Positions 54,246 through 62,801 are shown, counted from the stretch's first letter. The stretch: 64,000 nt of DNA from Halapricum desulfuricans (GCF_017094465.1 NZ_CP064791.1:1550001-1614000); one strand, 5' to 3'. Translations and numbers: made by a program. Notes: generated from the sequence alone by a model not told the origin.

Positions 54246-54252
54246 CGGGGAT

Positions 54253-54522
54253 TCACAACCACATGTTCGAGAGGAGGTCCCAGAGCCACCGAAGTAACGC
54301 TTCCGCTGTGTCCGAAAATCCAGGCACGAAGTACCATACGAGAATCGTCGTCAATATACTTGCAGGGATACCCAACAATACCCCAAAGACGATATAATCG
54401 ACCCGATCACTTTCCGCGAGAACGTCCTGGAAATCGCGCTCGTCAACCACTTCCTTCTCTTTGATCCCCGGATCGTGACTCGATCCCCCCTCTTGTTCTT
54501 CCGGCGGGTCGTAGGAGCTCAT
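54253..54522 (-). CDS. small single-helix membrane protein, hypothetical
   Basis: 89 residues. An acidic, disordered N-terminus (MSSYDPPEEQEGGSSHDPGIKEKE) is followed by a hydrophobic segment (about 43-68, YIVFGVLLGIPASILTTILVWYFVPGF). I do not recognise it. AT-richer codon use than the core genes suggests recent arrival. It is divergent from the SLC13-type transporter gene. Confidence 0.6.
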   Translation of the reverse strand: MSSYDPPEEQEGGSSHDPGIKEKEVVDERDFQDVLAESDRVDYIVFGVLLGIPASILTTILVWYFVPGFSDTAEALLRWLWDLLSNMWL

Positions 54523-54709
54523 CTGGTTCTACTTCCCATATTGGGCCATTGATCCCGGAGGAACTTATAACAGACTCAGCTTTTCACTGGGCCTCGCATC
54601 CAGTTATCGGCATCGTCCGGTCTTGGCGCTGCCTACACCATCTCTAAGGTATATGTCTCCGCCCGTATATCTCGAAAAGTAATTCAACCACGCCTCCCAG
54701 TCTCGTAGC

Positions 54710-56620
54710 GTGGCACTGTTCGGACTCTCGGCCGGCGTCCTCGTCGTCTTCGCAATCATTCTCGTAGCGCTGGCACTGTTCGCGACGGAACTGATCCCGG
54801 TCGATATCACTGCAATCGGTGTAATGGTGACGCTGTTGCTCGTCCAGCCGGTTACCGAACAACTGACCATCTGGGGAGTGCTTGAAGCGCCGGTGTACGT
54901 CCTCACCGAACCCGGTAGTGACGTCAGCGCGACCGCTCAGGGGCTGTCGGGGTTCGCAAGCACGGCGACGATCACGGTCCTGGCGATGTTCATCCTCAGC
55001 GCGGGCGTCCGACGGACCGGGGTGATCCAGATTCTCGGCTCGAAGGTCGCTGCGTACACCCGCGAGGACGAGACCAGGCAGCTCGGTGCGACGATCGGGT
55101 TAGTCAGCCCCATTTCGGGGTTCATCAACAACACGGCGGCGGTCGCGATCCTCTTGCCGATGGTTGCCGATCTGGCCCAGAAGGGCAAGACTTCGCCGTC
55201 GAAGCTGCTGATGCCGCTGTCCTTTGCCTCGATGTTCGGCGGCACGCTCACGCTGATCGGCACCTCGACGAACATCCTCGCCAGCGAAATAACCGGCCGG
55301 CTGGGCCGAGAACTGGGAATCGTCTACCTCGAGGAGTTCTCGATGTTCGAGTTCACCTCACTCGGAGTGCTCGTAATGACCGTCGGTATCGTCTATTTGA
55401 TGACTGTCGGTCGATGGCTCGTCCCGGAACGGATCAAGGTCGCCGAGGACCTCACTGACGAGTTCGAGATGGCCGACTACCTGACGGAAGTAGTCGTCCG
55501 CGAGGACTCACCAATTGTCGGCCAGACCGTCCGATCGGCCTTGCAGGAGACTGACCTCGATGTCGACCTCGTGCAGTTGATCCGCGGCGACGAGGTCTTT
55601 CTCGAACCGCTCGGGCCGAAATCGATTCAACCTGGTGATGTTTTCACCGTCCGGACTGACCGGGACACGCTCGTTGAAGTCATGGATACTGACGGTCTAG
55701 ACCTGCTCCCGGAGGTCGAAGTGACAGAAGCAGAACTCGAAGCACCCGAGAGCGGGCACAACCTCGTCGAAATCGTCATTGCGCCCGGGTCGTCGTTGGT
55801 CCGGGAAACGTTGGCGAGTTCGAATTTCCGACAGCGCTACGACGCGACCGTGCTAGCGCTGCGGCGCGGTGACGCCCTCCTCCGTGAGCGCATGGACGAG
55901 GCGAAACTCCGGGTCGGGGACACGCTCCTCATCGAGGCGACGACCGACAGTATCGACCGGCTGAACAACAATCGGAACTTTATCGTCGCCCAGGAGGTCG
56001 ATCGTCCGGACTACCGCCAGTCGAAGATCCCCGTCGCCGTCGGGCTGGTCGCCGCCGTGGTTGGATTGGCCGCGGCGACGCCGATCGACATCGCGACAGC
56101 CGCGCTGGCCGGCGCGCTCGGGATGGTCCTCACCGGCTGTCTCAAGCCGACTGAGATCTACGATTCCGTGCAGTGGGACGTCATCTTCCTGCTCGCGGGG
56201 GTCATTCCACTGGGGATCGCACTGGAGGTCACCGGCGGCGCGGAGTTGATCGCCGACGCGATCGTCGCGATCGCACCCTCGCTGCCGCCGATCGTCGTTC
56301 TCGGGCTCATGTACGTCGTGACTGCCCTGTTGACGAACGTCATCTCGAACAACGCGTCTGTCGTACTGATGGTCCCGGTTGCCGTAGAGGTCGCAACCCA
56401 ACTGGGTGCCAACGCCTTCGCCTTCGTTCTCGCTGTGACCTTCGCTGCGTCGACGGCGTTCATGACACCGATCGGCTATCAGACGAATCTCTTCGTGTAC
56501 GGGCCCGGTGGCTACCGATTCACCGATTACATTCGTCTCGGCGGGCCGCTACAGGCCATCTTCGCAGTCGTTACGACGCTTGGCATCGCATTCATCTGGG
56601 GATTGCAACCGCCGGTCTAG
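54710..56620 (+). CDS. SLC13/DASS-type anion permease with TrkA-C domains
   Basis: 636 residues, starting at GTG. About eleven membrane helices form two inverted halves, each with a conserved NN/T loop (SGFINNTAAVAILLP, GTSTNI; NVISNNASVVLMVP, TPIGYQTN). Two RCK-C/TrkA-C domains lie between them (about 265-345 and 350-435). Such proteins carry sulfate, dicarboxylates or other anions with sodium; the substrate is unknown. The 5' end shows a 60-bp-spaced near-repeat, so the exact start is uncertain. Confidence 0.88.
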   Translation: MALFGLSAGVLVVFAIILVALALFATELIPVDITAIGVMVTLLLVQPVTEQLTIWGVLEAPVYVLTEPGSDVSATAQGLSGFASTATITVLAMFILSAGVRRTGVIQILGSKVAAYTREDETRQLGATIGLVSPISGFINNTAAVAILLPMVADLAQKGKTSPSKLLMPLSFASMFGGTLTLIGTSTNILASEITGRLGRELGIVYLEEFSMFEFTSLGVLVMTVGIVYLMTVGRWLVPERIKVAEDLTDEFEMADYLTEVVVREDSPIVGQTVRSALQETDLDVDLVQLIRGDEVFLEPLGPKSIQPGDVFTVRTDRDTLVEVMDTDGLDLLPEVEVTEAELEAPESGHNLVEIVIAPGSSLVRETLASSNFRQRYDATVLALRRGDALLRERMDEAKLRVGDTLLIEATTDSIDRLNNNRNFIVAQEVDRPDYRQSKIPVAVGLVAAVVGLAAATPIDIATAALAGALGMVLTGCLKPTEIYDSVQWDVIFLLAGVIPLGIALEVTGGAELIADAIVAIAPSLPPIVVLGLMYVVTALLTNVISNNASVVLMVPVAVEVATQLGANAFAFVLAVTFAASTAFMTPIGYQTNLFVYGPGGYRFTDYIRLGGPLQAIFAVVTTLGIAFIWGLQPPV

Positions 56621-56904
56621 AGCAAGGCGAGTCCGGCGATAACGGATCCAGCGACGAACGCCACTTCGAAGTACGACAGCAGGATCACTAACAGCGCCCC
56701 CGGGACGCCTGCGATAGCCACCACGAGCAGTGACAGCGGTGTGATCGTGACTGAAAGCCCGAACAGGGCGTCCGCGAGCACGAACACCACGAGACCGATT
56801 ACAGCGTTCCAGACGAACGGCTTGACCGCTTTGACGATCTTGTACGCGCCAAACAGCAACGCGAGAACGACGAGGACCAGGCCGACTTCGACGAGTGTTA
56901 CCAT
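56617..56904 (-). CDS. BofA-like (pro-sigmaK inhibitor family) membrane protein
   Basis: 95 residues with about three hydrophobic segments (5-22, 32-52, 57-90) and the BofA pattern KAVKPFVWNAVIGLVVFVLADALFG, GVPGALLVILLSYFEVAF. Haloarchaea have these small proteins but no sporulation, so the role is unknown. Its stop overlaps the transporter stop by 4 bp (convergent). Confidence 0.85.
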   Translation of the reverse strand: MVTLVEVGLVLVVLALLFGAYKIVKAVKPFVWNAVIGLVVFVLADALFGLSVTITPLSLLVVAIAGVPGALLVILLSYFEVAFVAGSVIAGLALL

Positions 56905-56978
56905 GTTCGAACTGTGGATTGGGAGCGGTATGTGTTTTCGGGCCAGCGTTAGGTGTGACTCGCAATCCAGCGGCTCGA

Positions 56979-59360
56979 TCAGAATCCGACGGCGTCGTGA
57001 TCCAGTGGGGCGTCGAGTGTGAATACGCCGATAGTCTCGACCTCAAGGGCCCCCGTCCCATCGCCGACAGCAGTCTCGGTTACGAGGTTCGTCTCGTCTA
57101 CACTTCTCGGCACCGTCACCTCGATCGGATCGGCCTCGAAGTTCAGGACGATCAGCACTCGATCCGGACCTGTGACGTCCGATAGGCGGGTCGCATCGCG
57201 GACGAACGCCGTCGCCAGCACGTCGCTATCGGTCGCGATCGGATCGAGTGCCGCGTCCGGTCCGAGCACGTCGAGGTCGTGATACAGGTCGATCAGCGTC
57301 CGATAGAACGACAGGTGTTCGTTGTCGTACTCGGCCCAGTTCATAAACGCGCGCTGGCGGCCGCCCGGCCGAACGTCGGTCCGCGGGACGACTTCACCGT
57401 CCCGGATCCCCCGGCCGTCGCCCTCGCCCCGATGACGACCCTGGCCGTACCGGCTGATCGCCCGTTCCTGGCCGTAATAGATCAGCGGGACACCCGGCAG
57501 CGCCACGGTCGCGGCGAAGCAGGCGCGCTGGAGTGCCATCGCGCGCTCCCACTGCTCGTCGGAGACACTCTCGCGGTCGGGATCGGCCGGATCGATCACT
57601 GCCTGGTTCAACAGCCGGAGTTCGTCGTGGTTCTCCAGCGCGTTGAGCAGCCGCGTGAACTCGGGATGCCCCTGCCGGCGCCGGGCCAGCACGTCCTCGA
57701 CCAGGCGATCCGGATGCGTCCGACTATCGGGGTCAAGCGTCGCGACGCCCTGGGCCGTGTGCGTGAACCCGTGCGTATCGAAGTGCATGTCGAACTGCGA
57801 GGCGGCGTAGGCGGGGTCGTTCGGCAGCGTCTCATCGAGCATGAGAAACTCCGAGTCGACGCTCCGGACGAGTTCGCGGACGTCCATCCAGAAACTGTGG
57901 GGGACGCCGTACGCGACATCACATCGGAAGCCGTCGACACCGACCTCCCGGGCCCAGAAATCGGCAACAGCGAGGATATACGAGCGGAGTCCGAGCGACT
58001 CGTAGTTGAAATTGGGCATCCAGCGCGTGTCGGCGAATCCGGTCGGGCGCGGGGCGGTTTCGAGAACGGTCCCGTCCTCCGCATAGCGGGGGACGTCGAT
58101 CCTGTCGAACCAGTCGAAGGTCGTCGCGTCGTGGTCCCAGGACTCGACCGTCGGCAGGGACAGGAGGCCGCTATCCGTCGGTTCTCCCGTTCGATCGATC
58201 GTGTCCTCAAAGAGATAGATATCACGACCGGCGTGATTGATCACGAGATCGAACACGACCTTGATGTCCCGCTCGTTGCAGGCCTCGACGAAGTCCCGAT
58301 AGGCTTCGACGGGATCGTCATACCCCTCCGGTACCAGGTCCGCTGCGACTCCCATATACTCCAGCGTCCCGTAGCCATGGGGGCCACCGGGCGCACCGAC
58401 AGCGCCGGCGCTCATCGCCGGCACGATCGGCGTCAGCCAGACCGCATCGACGCCAAGTTCGTCGAGATACTCGACGCCGCGCGCACCGGTCTCGCTGTCG
58501 CCGTCGACCAGCGTCTCGAAAGTCGTCTCGCCGGGTTCGCCGGCCCACGATCGCGGGAAGATCTCGTAGATCACCGCGTCGTCGAGCCACGCCGGCGGCC
58601 GGTTCGGGGTTTCGACGGTCCCGTCGGGGTGTAGCTCCAGCACGTCCTGTGTACTGATCGCCCGTCCGTCGTGTGCGGCCGCGTGGACCCGACCGACTGT
58701 CCCCGAAAGTGCGTCACGGGGGACTGTTGCAGTCGTTCCGTCGCCGCTGATCTCGATATCGTGGGTCGATAGCATGTCGCGGTCGTCCGCGAGGAACTGC
58801 ACAGATAGCGCCTCGCGGGCGGCGTCGCTCGACGGCGCAAGCTGAGCGTTTGACTCAACGTGGAAGCTGTCGCTGGCCTCGTCGTAGGAGGCGTCGAGTT
58901 CGATCCGCGGGGGATCTGCCTGTGGGTCGGTTCCGGGAAACGCGTGGAGTGTCATCTCGTGGGAGCCGTCGGGCGCGTCGAGCCGGAGTCGGTAGCGCCC
59001 GGGAACGTCGGCCTCGAACTCGGCGACGGTGTCGTCACCGGCGTCGTATCGCGGTACTGCAGTCGTCGAGGTCGCGAACGAGAGCACGTCGCCGTCGCTC
59101 CCCTCGGGGACTGAGGTGACCGACCACTCGAAGTTCGTGGGGTCGTATTCCGTGGGTGTGGCCGAAATCTCCGGGAGTCGCGGAGAGAGGTTATCCCGGC
59201 CGTGGTCGTGCGGATCGATATCAGCGTCCATATCGAGACCGGTCGTGTCGGCCCTGAGGACGAAGACGGGGTCGCGGATCGGGTCGCCGACGGTCACGAA
59301 CCGCGGCGGGCCGGGGTGATACGATTCGACTGGCGTCCGTGGATCGAACCCATCGACCAT
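56979..59360 (-). CDS. GH13 alpha-amylase family enzyme, large N-terminal extension
   Basis: 793 residues. The N-terminal 270 residues are beta-rich domains (carbohydrate-module-like). The catalytic core begins AVIYEIFPRSW and has DLVINH, GFRCDVAYG (nucleophile Asp), LMLDETL (acid Glu) and ENHDE. A C-terminal beta-domain follows. No signal peptide is visible, so it is probably intracellular. The active-site layout is that of maltogenic-type or cyclomaltodextrinase-like amylases; specificity cannot be decided. A palindrome lies just upstream. Confidence 0.9.
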   Translation of the reverse strand: MVDGFDPRTPVESYHPGPPRFVTVGDPIRDPVFVLRADTTGLDMDADIDPHDHGRDNLSPRLPEISATPTEYDPTNFEWSVTSVPEGSDGDVLSFATSTTAVPRYDAGDDTVAEFEADVPGRYRLRLDAPDGSHEMTLHAFPGTDPQADPPRIELDASYDEASDSFHVESNAQLAPSSDAAREALSVQFLADDRDMLSTHDIEISGDGTTATVPRDALSGTVGRVHAAAHDGRAISTQDVLELHPDGTVETPNRPPAWLDDAVIYEIFPRSWAGEPGETTFETLVDGDSETGARGVEYLDELGVDAVWLTPIVPAMSAGAVGAPGGPHGYGTLEYMGVAADLVPEGYDDPVEAYRDFVEACNERDIKVVFDLVINHAGRDIYLFEDTIDRTGEPTDSGLLSLPTVESWDHDATTFDWFDRIDVPRYAEDGTVLETAPRPTGFADTRWMPNFNYESLGLRSYILAVADFWAREVGVDGFRCDVAYGVPHSFWMDVRELVRSVDSEFLMLDETLPNDPAYAASQFDMHFDTHGFTHTAQGVATLDPDSRTHPDRLVEDVLARRRQGHPEFTRLLNALENHDELRLLNQAVIDPADPDRESVSDEQWERAMALQRACFAATVALPGVPLIYYGQERAISRYGQGRHRGEGDGRGIRDGEVVPRTDVRPGGRQRAFMNWAEYDNEHLSFYRTLIDLYHDLDVLGPDAALDPIATDSDVLATAFVRDATRLSDVTGPDRVLIVLNFEADPIEVTVPRSVDETNLVTETAVGDGTGALEVETIGVFTLDAPLDHDAVGF

Positions 59361-59382
59361 TGACGTCGTATCTCGGAGGCCC

Positions 59383-59409
59383 GTGGTAAATAACGAAACG
59401 CTTTACCAC
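59383..59409. promoter_or_regulatory. palindromic operator candidate between amylase and tRNA-Pro
   Basis: GTGGTAAA (59383-59390) and TTTACCAC (59402-59409) are perfect arms with an 11-bp spacer, 23-49 bp before the amylase ATG (minus) and 24-50 bp before tRNA-Pro. The site fits a TATA-proximal repressor for either gene. Confidence 0.5.
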
Positions 59410-59432
59410 TCCACCACACTACAGAAGGGCAC

Positions 59433-59505
59433 GGGGTCGTGGGGTAGCTTGGTAACCTTCGGGCCTTGGGTGCCCGTACCCCCGGTTCAAATCCGGGCGA
59501 CCCCA
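59433..59505 (+). tRNA. tRNA-Pro (anticodon TGG)
   Basis: Acceptor GGGGTCG/CGACCCC, anticodon stem CGGGC/GCCCG with loop CTTGGGT (anticodon TGG), T arm CCCGGTTCAAATCCGGG, discriminator A, no encoded CCA. Confidence 0.96.
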
Positions 59506-59549
59506 CTGTGTTTTGCCGCGAGCAAGACCGCGAGCGGCAACGCTGTCTG

Positions 59550-59626
59550 TCGCCCGGATTTGAACGAGACTGAGGTTCTGCGAGCGAAGCGAGCAGGTTC
59601 TCAGGCGTGGTTCACAATCCGGGCGA
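59550..59626. repeat. large foldback carrying tRNA-Pro 3' sequence in both orientations
   Basis: The 5' arm TCGCCCGGATTTGAACG (59550-59566) is complementary to 59606-59626 (one inserted C in the 3' arm). At the tip lies the conserved-loop hairpin CTGC-GAGCGAAGCGA-GCAG (59578-59596), between CTGAG/CTCAG arms. Confidence 0.75.
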
Positions 59627-59631
59627 CCCCA
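59609..59631 (+). repeat. extra copy of the tRNA-Pro(TGG) 3' end
   Basis: It repeats the last 22 bp of the tRNA with one inserted C (GGTTCACAATCCGGGCGACC, then CCA). No anticodon arm, so it is a duplicated end, not a tRNA. Confidence 0.85.
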
Positions 59632-59749
59632 TTCTATATAAAAGTAAAGCAAGAATATCTGCCGGTTCTTTCGGCCGGCGAATTTGCGAGTTCTGCGGGG
59701 GCTACATTTCGTCCGAGCAGCAGCTGTGCCCCGCACTTGACCAGGGGGA

Positions 59750-60137
59750 GTGTCAGCCCTGAGTCGTTCTGCCGAGCCCAGCTGGCAGCCGATCGACAAC
59801 GTCGCCGACCAGATCAGTGGCCCACCGACGCTGTCGCTGCCCGAGGACTGGACGCTTTCGACAACCTGGCAGCGCGCCCAGGAGGAAACCGATGCAGGAG
59901 GCCTCATCACGTCGCCGAGCGTCTCGTCGCGCTCAGCGACGGTGACGACCGGCACAGAGTGACGTTCGCTCTCGAAGGCGAGTTGTCGCCGAGTGTGACT
60001 CCGCCGGCTACCAGTATCACGACGGCTGGTGTGCCCACGTCGCGAGCCTCTGGTGGGGCTGGTCGATCGCCGAGATCGTCGTCAGCCACCTCGATACGGG
60101 CCGGGAGTACGAACAACCCCCGCCTGGCTCGAACTAG
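59750..60137 (+). pseudogene. decayed tRNA-associated gene (copy P2), two frameshifts
   Basis: From a GTG at 59750: SWQPIDNVADQISGPPTL, then PEDWTLSTTWQRAQEETDA. The frame then shifts near 59898 to HHVAERLVALSDGDDRHRVT, and shifts again near 60003 to AGYQYHDGWCAHVASLWWGW followed by SIAEIVVSHLDTGREYEQ, ending at TAG 60135-60137. Restored, it would be about 129 residues. It matches the decayed copy at 6262. The family is not known to me. Confidence 0.75.
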
Positions 60138-60340
60138 ACGGTCACACCGACTACGACGCGCTGAGCCCCTACGGGTCGGCAAGCGTTCAGAACCGAGGCG
60201 GCACCGCCTACGTCGCGATCGCGCGCCGGCTCGTCGAGCATTGCGGGATCGAACCGGGGACATCGCTCTCGCGGGCGTTCCATCCCGAGAGTAGTGCCCT
60301 GATTATCCCGCTCAATGACGATGTCAACCTGTTCGAATGA
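60118..60340 (+). pseudogene. AbrB/SpoVT-like protein lacking an obvious start
   Basis: A frame reads WLELDGHTDYDALSPYGSAS then VQNRGGTAYVAIARRLVEHC and SALIIPLNDDVNLFE to a stop at 60340. Repeated small beta units and the GTAYVAIARRLVEHCGI part resemble swapped-hairpin AbrB domains. No ATG or GTG is found in frame near the beginning, and it overlaps the end of the decayed gene, so it is probably 5'-truncated. Confidence 0.45.
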
Positions 60341-60362
60341 CCGGGAAAACGCTTACTACTCC

Positions 60363-60379
60363 GTATAGTCGAATTATAC
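60363..60379. promoter_or_regulatory. palindrome GTATA-N7-TATAC before vapB
   Basis: Arms GTATA (60363-60367) and TATAC (60375-60379) end 2 bp before the vapB ATG and overlap the probable TATA/start region. Type II antitoxins bind such sites to repress their own operon. Confidence 0.5.
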
Positions 60380-60381
60380 AC

Positions 60382-60585
60382 ATGGGAAGCACTATCCGAG
60401 TTTCCGATAACACGAAAGAACTTCTCAACCGGCTCAAACAAGAAAACGAAACATACGACGAGCTTCTGGCGCGACTCGCTCGGGAGAGCGATACGATGAA
60501 TGCCGGCGTCTGGGACGACGAGCAGGCTGAGGCCGCCCGTGAGGTGCTGAAACAGTCCCGACAGAGTTTTGAACAGGACCGATGA
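60382..60585 (+). CDS. vapB: VapB-type antitoxin
   Basis: 67 residues: MGSTIRVSDNTKELLNRLKQ is a ribbon-helix-helix-like start, then a charged helix that would wrap the toxin (ARLARESDTMNAG...AREVLKQSRQSF). The ATG at 60382 is preferred over one 15 codons earlier, which lies before the promoter palindrome. It overlaps vapC by 4 bp (ATGA). It neutralises the PIN toxin and represses the operon. Confidence 0.88.
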   Translation: MGSTIRVSDNTKELLNRLKQENETYDELLARLARESDTMNAGVWDDEQAEAAREVLKQSRQSFEQDR

Positions 60586-60977
60586 GTTTTCTGGACACAT
60601 CCACCATCATCGACTATCTGGCTGGCGTCGATGATGTGGTTGCGTTCGTAGACAGTCAAGACACGCTTTTAACATCGAGCATCTGTGTCTACGAGGTTCT
60701 CGCGGGCGAAGTTCTCGGTCCTGGGCCGACCGATGTCTACCAGCGTCGGCAGGACTTCGGCCGAGTCCAAGCGCTCGACTTTTCGGAAACGATCGCGATC
60801 GAGGCCGCGCGGTTACAACAAGAGTTGATGGAGGACGGTGTCCAGCTCGCCGCCAGGGATATGATGATCGCTGCGACCGCCCGCTCAACCGGCGCGGAGT
60901 TGGTCGTCGCTGACTCTGACTTTGAAGTGGCAAGTCTCGAATCCTATATGGCCGTTCGTAATCTTCGAAACGAGTAG
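60582..60977 (+). CDS. vapC: VapC-type PIN-domain ribonuclease toxin
   Basis: 131 residues. PIN acidic residues Asp5 (SFLDTSTIIDYL), Glu38 (CVYEVLAG), Asp93 (ARDMMIAATA) and Asp111 (VVADSDF) make a complete metal site. Likely cleaves tRNA or rRNA. The pair lies among element remnants between tRNA-Pro and a truncated integrase, a usual setting for toxin-antitoxin modules. Confidence 0.93.
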   Translation: MSFLDTSTIIDYLAGVDDVVAFVDSQDTLLTSSICVYEVLAGEVLGPGPTDVYQRRQDFGRVQALDFSETIAIEAARLQQELMEDGVQLAARDMMIAATARSTGAELVVADSDFEVASLESYMAVRNLRNE

Positions 60978-61098
60978 TGTCCGCTTCTGTCCCCAGACTC
61001 GGACAGATCCGGCTCGATCACGCCGAGATTACCCTCGAATCACGTCGATAACCCGCTCATTTGGGACCTTTTTGTCCGGTTAGGGTAACATTCCGGAC

Positions 61099-61449
61099 GT
61101 GAATCTCGACGACTACCCCGACCAGGACGGAAAGAAAGTGTGGCTCTCACAGGACGAAGTCGACCCGCTCCTCGACGCGACCGACGATGTCGCGTTTCGG
61201 CTGGCCGTCCGCTGTGGGCTCCGCAGCGAGGAGGTCATCGGCGTTGCTCCGAACGACGTCGTCGATACTGACGCTGGCATGATGCTCCGGATCTGGAACG
61301 GCGCGAAGACTGGTGAGTATCGCGAGACACCGATCCCCGAAGCGCTCGCGAACACGATCACCACGATCGCCGACGTGCGCGACGACAGTGGAGCCCTGTC
61401 TCGAAGCGTTCGCTATCTGGTGGAACCAGTGCCAAAGTTGACACGGTGA
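61099..61449 (+). pseudogene. truncated tyrosine recombinase (integrase), 5' fragment of catalytic domain
   Basis: 116 codons from GTG. VWLSQDEVDPLLDATDDVAF then RLAVRCGLRSEEVIGVAP holds the first catalytic Arg (Arg42) of the phage-type integrase domain, then GAKTGEYRETPIPEAL. The His-x-x-Arg and Tyr parts are missing, and the last 25 residues are unrelated. It marks an integrative element that has lost its end near tRNA-Pro. Confidence 0.75.
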
Positions 61450-61748
61450 TCAGTGCGGCGTAGTACCACGCAAACGCTAGATCGAAAGCATCTTTACAAC
61501 CCGAGTTAAAATCCCGATAGCCCGTAGGCGTCCTGTCGTAGCTTTCTCTCTACTGGGACGCCCCACGGGCCACCCCCACCCCCCACCCCCACCCTTTTGA
61601 ATCCCACACGGATACTGGCGAGTGTGTTCGGGCGTTCCGCGACGGCCCGTTGAGACCAGCGACCGGTTCTCTGTCCACCGCGATAGCGATCAGCCACGGG
61701 ACGAACCACCGGTAGGTCTTTGCCACTGGCGGTGGCTCCGGGTAAGAC
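61450..61748. other. gene-free stretch with G-quadruplex-type tract
   Basis: No gene seen. It holds an AT-richer part (61490-61515) followed by a C-rich run (61571-61594) whose minus strand has five or six G-tracts, then the leader of the Gfo/Idh-type gene. Confidence 0.55.
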
Positions 61749-62801
61749 ATGGGAGAGACGACACCACGCGTCGGTCTCGTCGGGCTCGGCGGGATCGGCA
61801 AGTACCACGCAGACCTCATCGGCGACACCGACGCTAAACTGGTCGCCGGACTGGATTCCGACTCGTCAGCACGACAGCGATTCGAATCGGAATACGGAGC
61901 CGAGACCTACACCGAGACCGCGCCGTTCTACGACGCGGTCGATGCGGTGATCGTGACGACGCCGAACGCGTACCACGAGGAATACGCCGTCGGCGCGCTG
62001 GAAGCGGGGTGTGCGGTACTGGTCGAGAAGCCGCTGGCGCACACCCTCGAAAGTGCCGAGCGAATCGCGGCTGCGGCCGAATCGACCGACGAAATCTGTA
62101 TGGTCGGGTTCCACAACCGGTTCGATCCGCGGTCGGAAGCACTGGCAGCGTATCGCGACGACGGCTTTTTCGGGGAGATCACCCACGTCGACGCGACGTA
62201 CGTCCGGCGCCGGGGGATCCCCGGACAGGGAACGTGGTTCACCGACGCGGAGGTCGCCGGTGGCGGCGCGATGATCGACATCGGCGTCCACGTCCTGGAT
62301 CTGGTGCTCTGGCTGCTGGGATTCCCGCCAGTTGCAGAGGTCAGCGGCGTCACCCGATCGACGTTCGGATCGCGCGAGGAGTACGTCGACGTCCGGGGAT
62401 GGGGTGGCGGGGACGGGACCGTCAGCGTCGAAGACTCGGTCACGGCACAGCTACGAACTGCCGGGGACGCGACAGTCTCGCTAGACGTCGCGTGGGCGAG
62501 CAACCGAACCGACGAAAAAGCAGTCCGCATCCGTGGGACTGACGGCGGCGCCCGTCTCGATCTGGACGGGGAGTTGACGCTGTACGAGTCGACCAGTCGC
62601 GGCGTCGACCACCACCGAACGACGACGGTCGAGACGCCCGAGTACGACGGCCACGCGGCCGAGCAGCGCGCGTTCTTCGAGGCGATCGTGGACGGAGTTC
62701 CACCGGAGCGCAACACCCCCGAGCAGGCGCTGACGGTCCAGCGCCTCGTCGAGTCGATCTACCGATCGAGTGCCGACGGGCGGGCTGTCTCGCCCGACTA
62801 G
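61749..62801 (+). CDS. Gfo/Idh/MocA family oxidoreductase
   Basis: 350 residues. Rossmann GLGGIGKYHA (12-21), the family EKP motif (LVEKPLAHTLESAERI) and a C-terminal alpha/beta domain with GGGAMIDIGVHVLDLVLWLLG, where Asp and His are catalytic. It oxidises or epimerises a sugar or inositol with NAD(P). Separated from its neighbours by more than 80 bp on each side. Substrate unknown. Confidence 0.9.
   Translation: MGETTPRVGLVGLGGIGKYHADLIGDTDAKLVAGLDSDSSARQRFESEYGAETYTETAPFYDAVDAVIVTTPNAYHEEYAVGALEAGCAVLVEKPLAHTLESAERIAAAAESTDEICMVGFHNRFDPRSEALAAYRDDGFFGEITHVDATYVRRRGIPGQGTWFTDAEVAGGGAMIDIGVHVLDLVLWLLGFPPVAEVSGVTRSTFGSREEYVDVRGWGGGDGTVSVEDSVTAQLRTAGDATVSLDVAWASNRTDEKAVRIRGTDGGARLDLDGELTLYESTSRGVDHHRTTTVETPEYDGHAAEQRAFFEAIVDGVPPERNTPEQALTVQRLVESIYRSSADGRAVSPD

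Noticed and set aside
54012-54464. 150-codon plus-strand ORF
   Set aside because: It overlaps the better-supported minus-strand membrane protein at 54253-54522 and lacks recognisable composition or domains.
61506-61808. Minus-strand ORF over the G-rich tract
   Set aside because: Its sequence is dominated by the glycine-rich translation of the G tract and overlaps the start of the Gfo/Idh-type gene.
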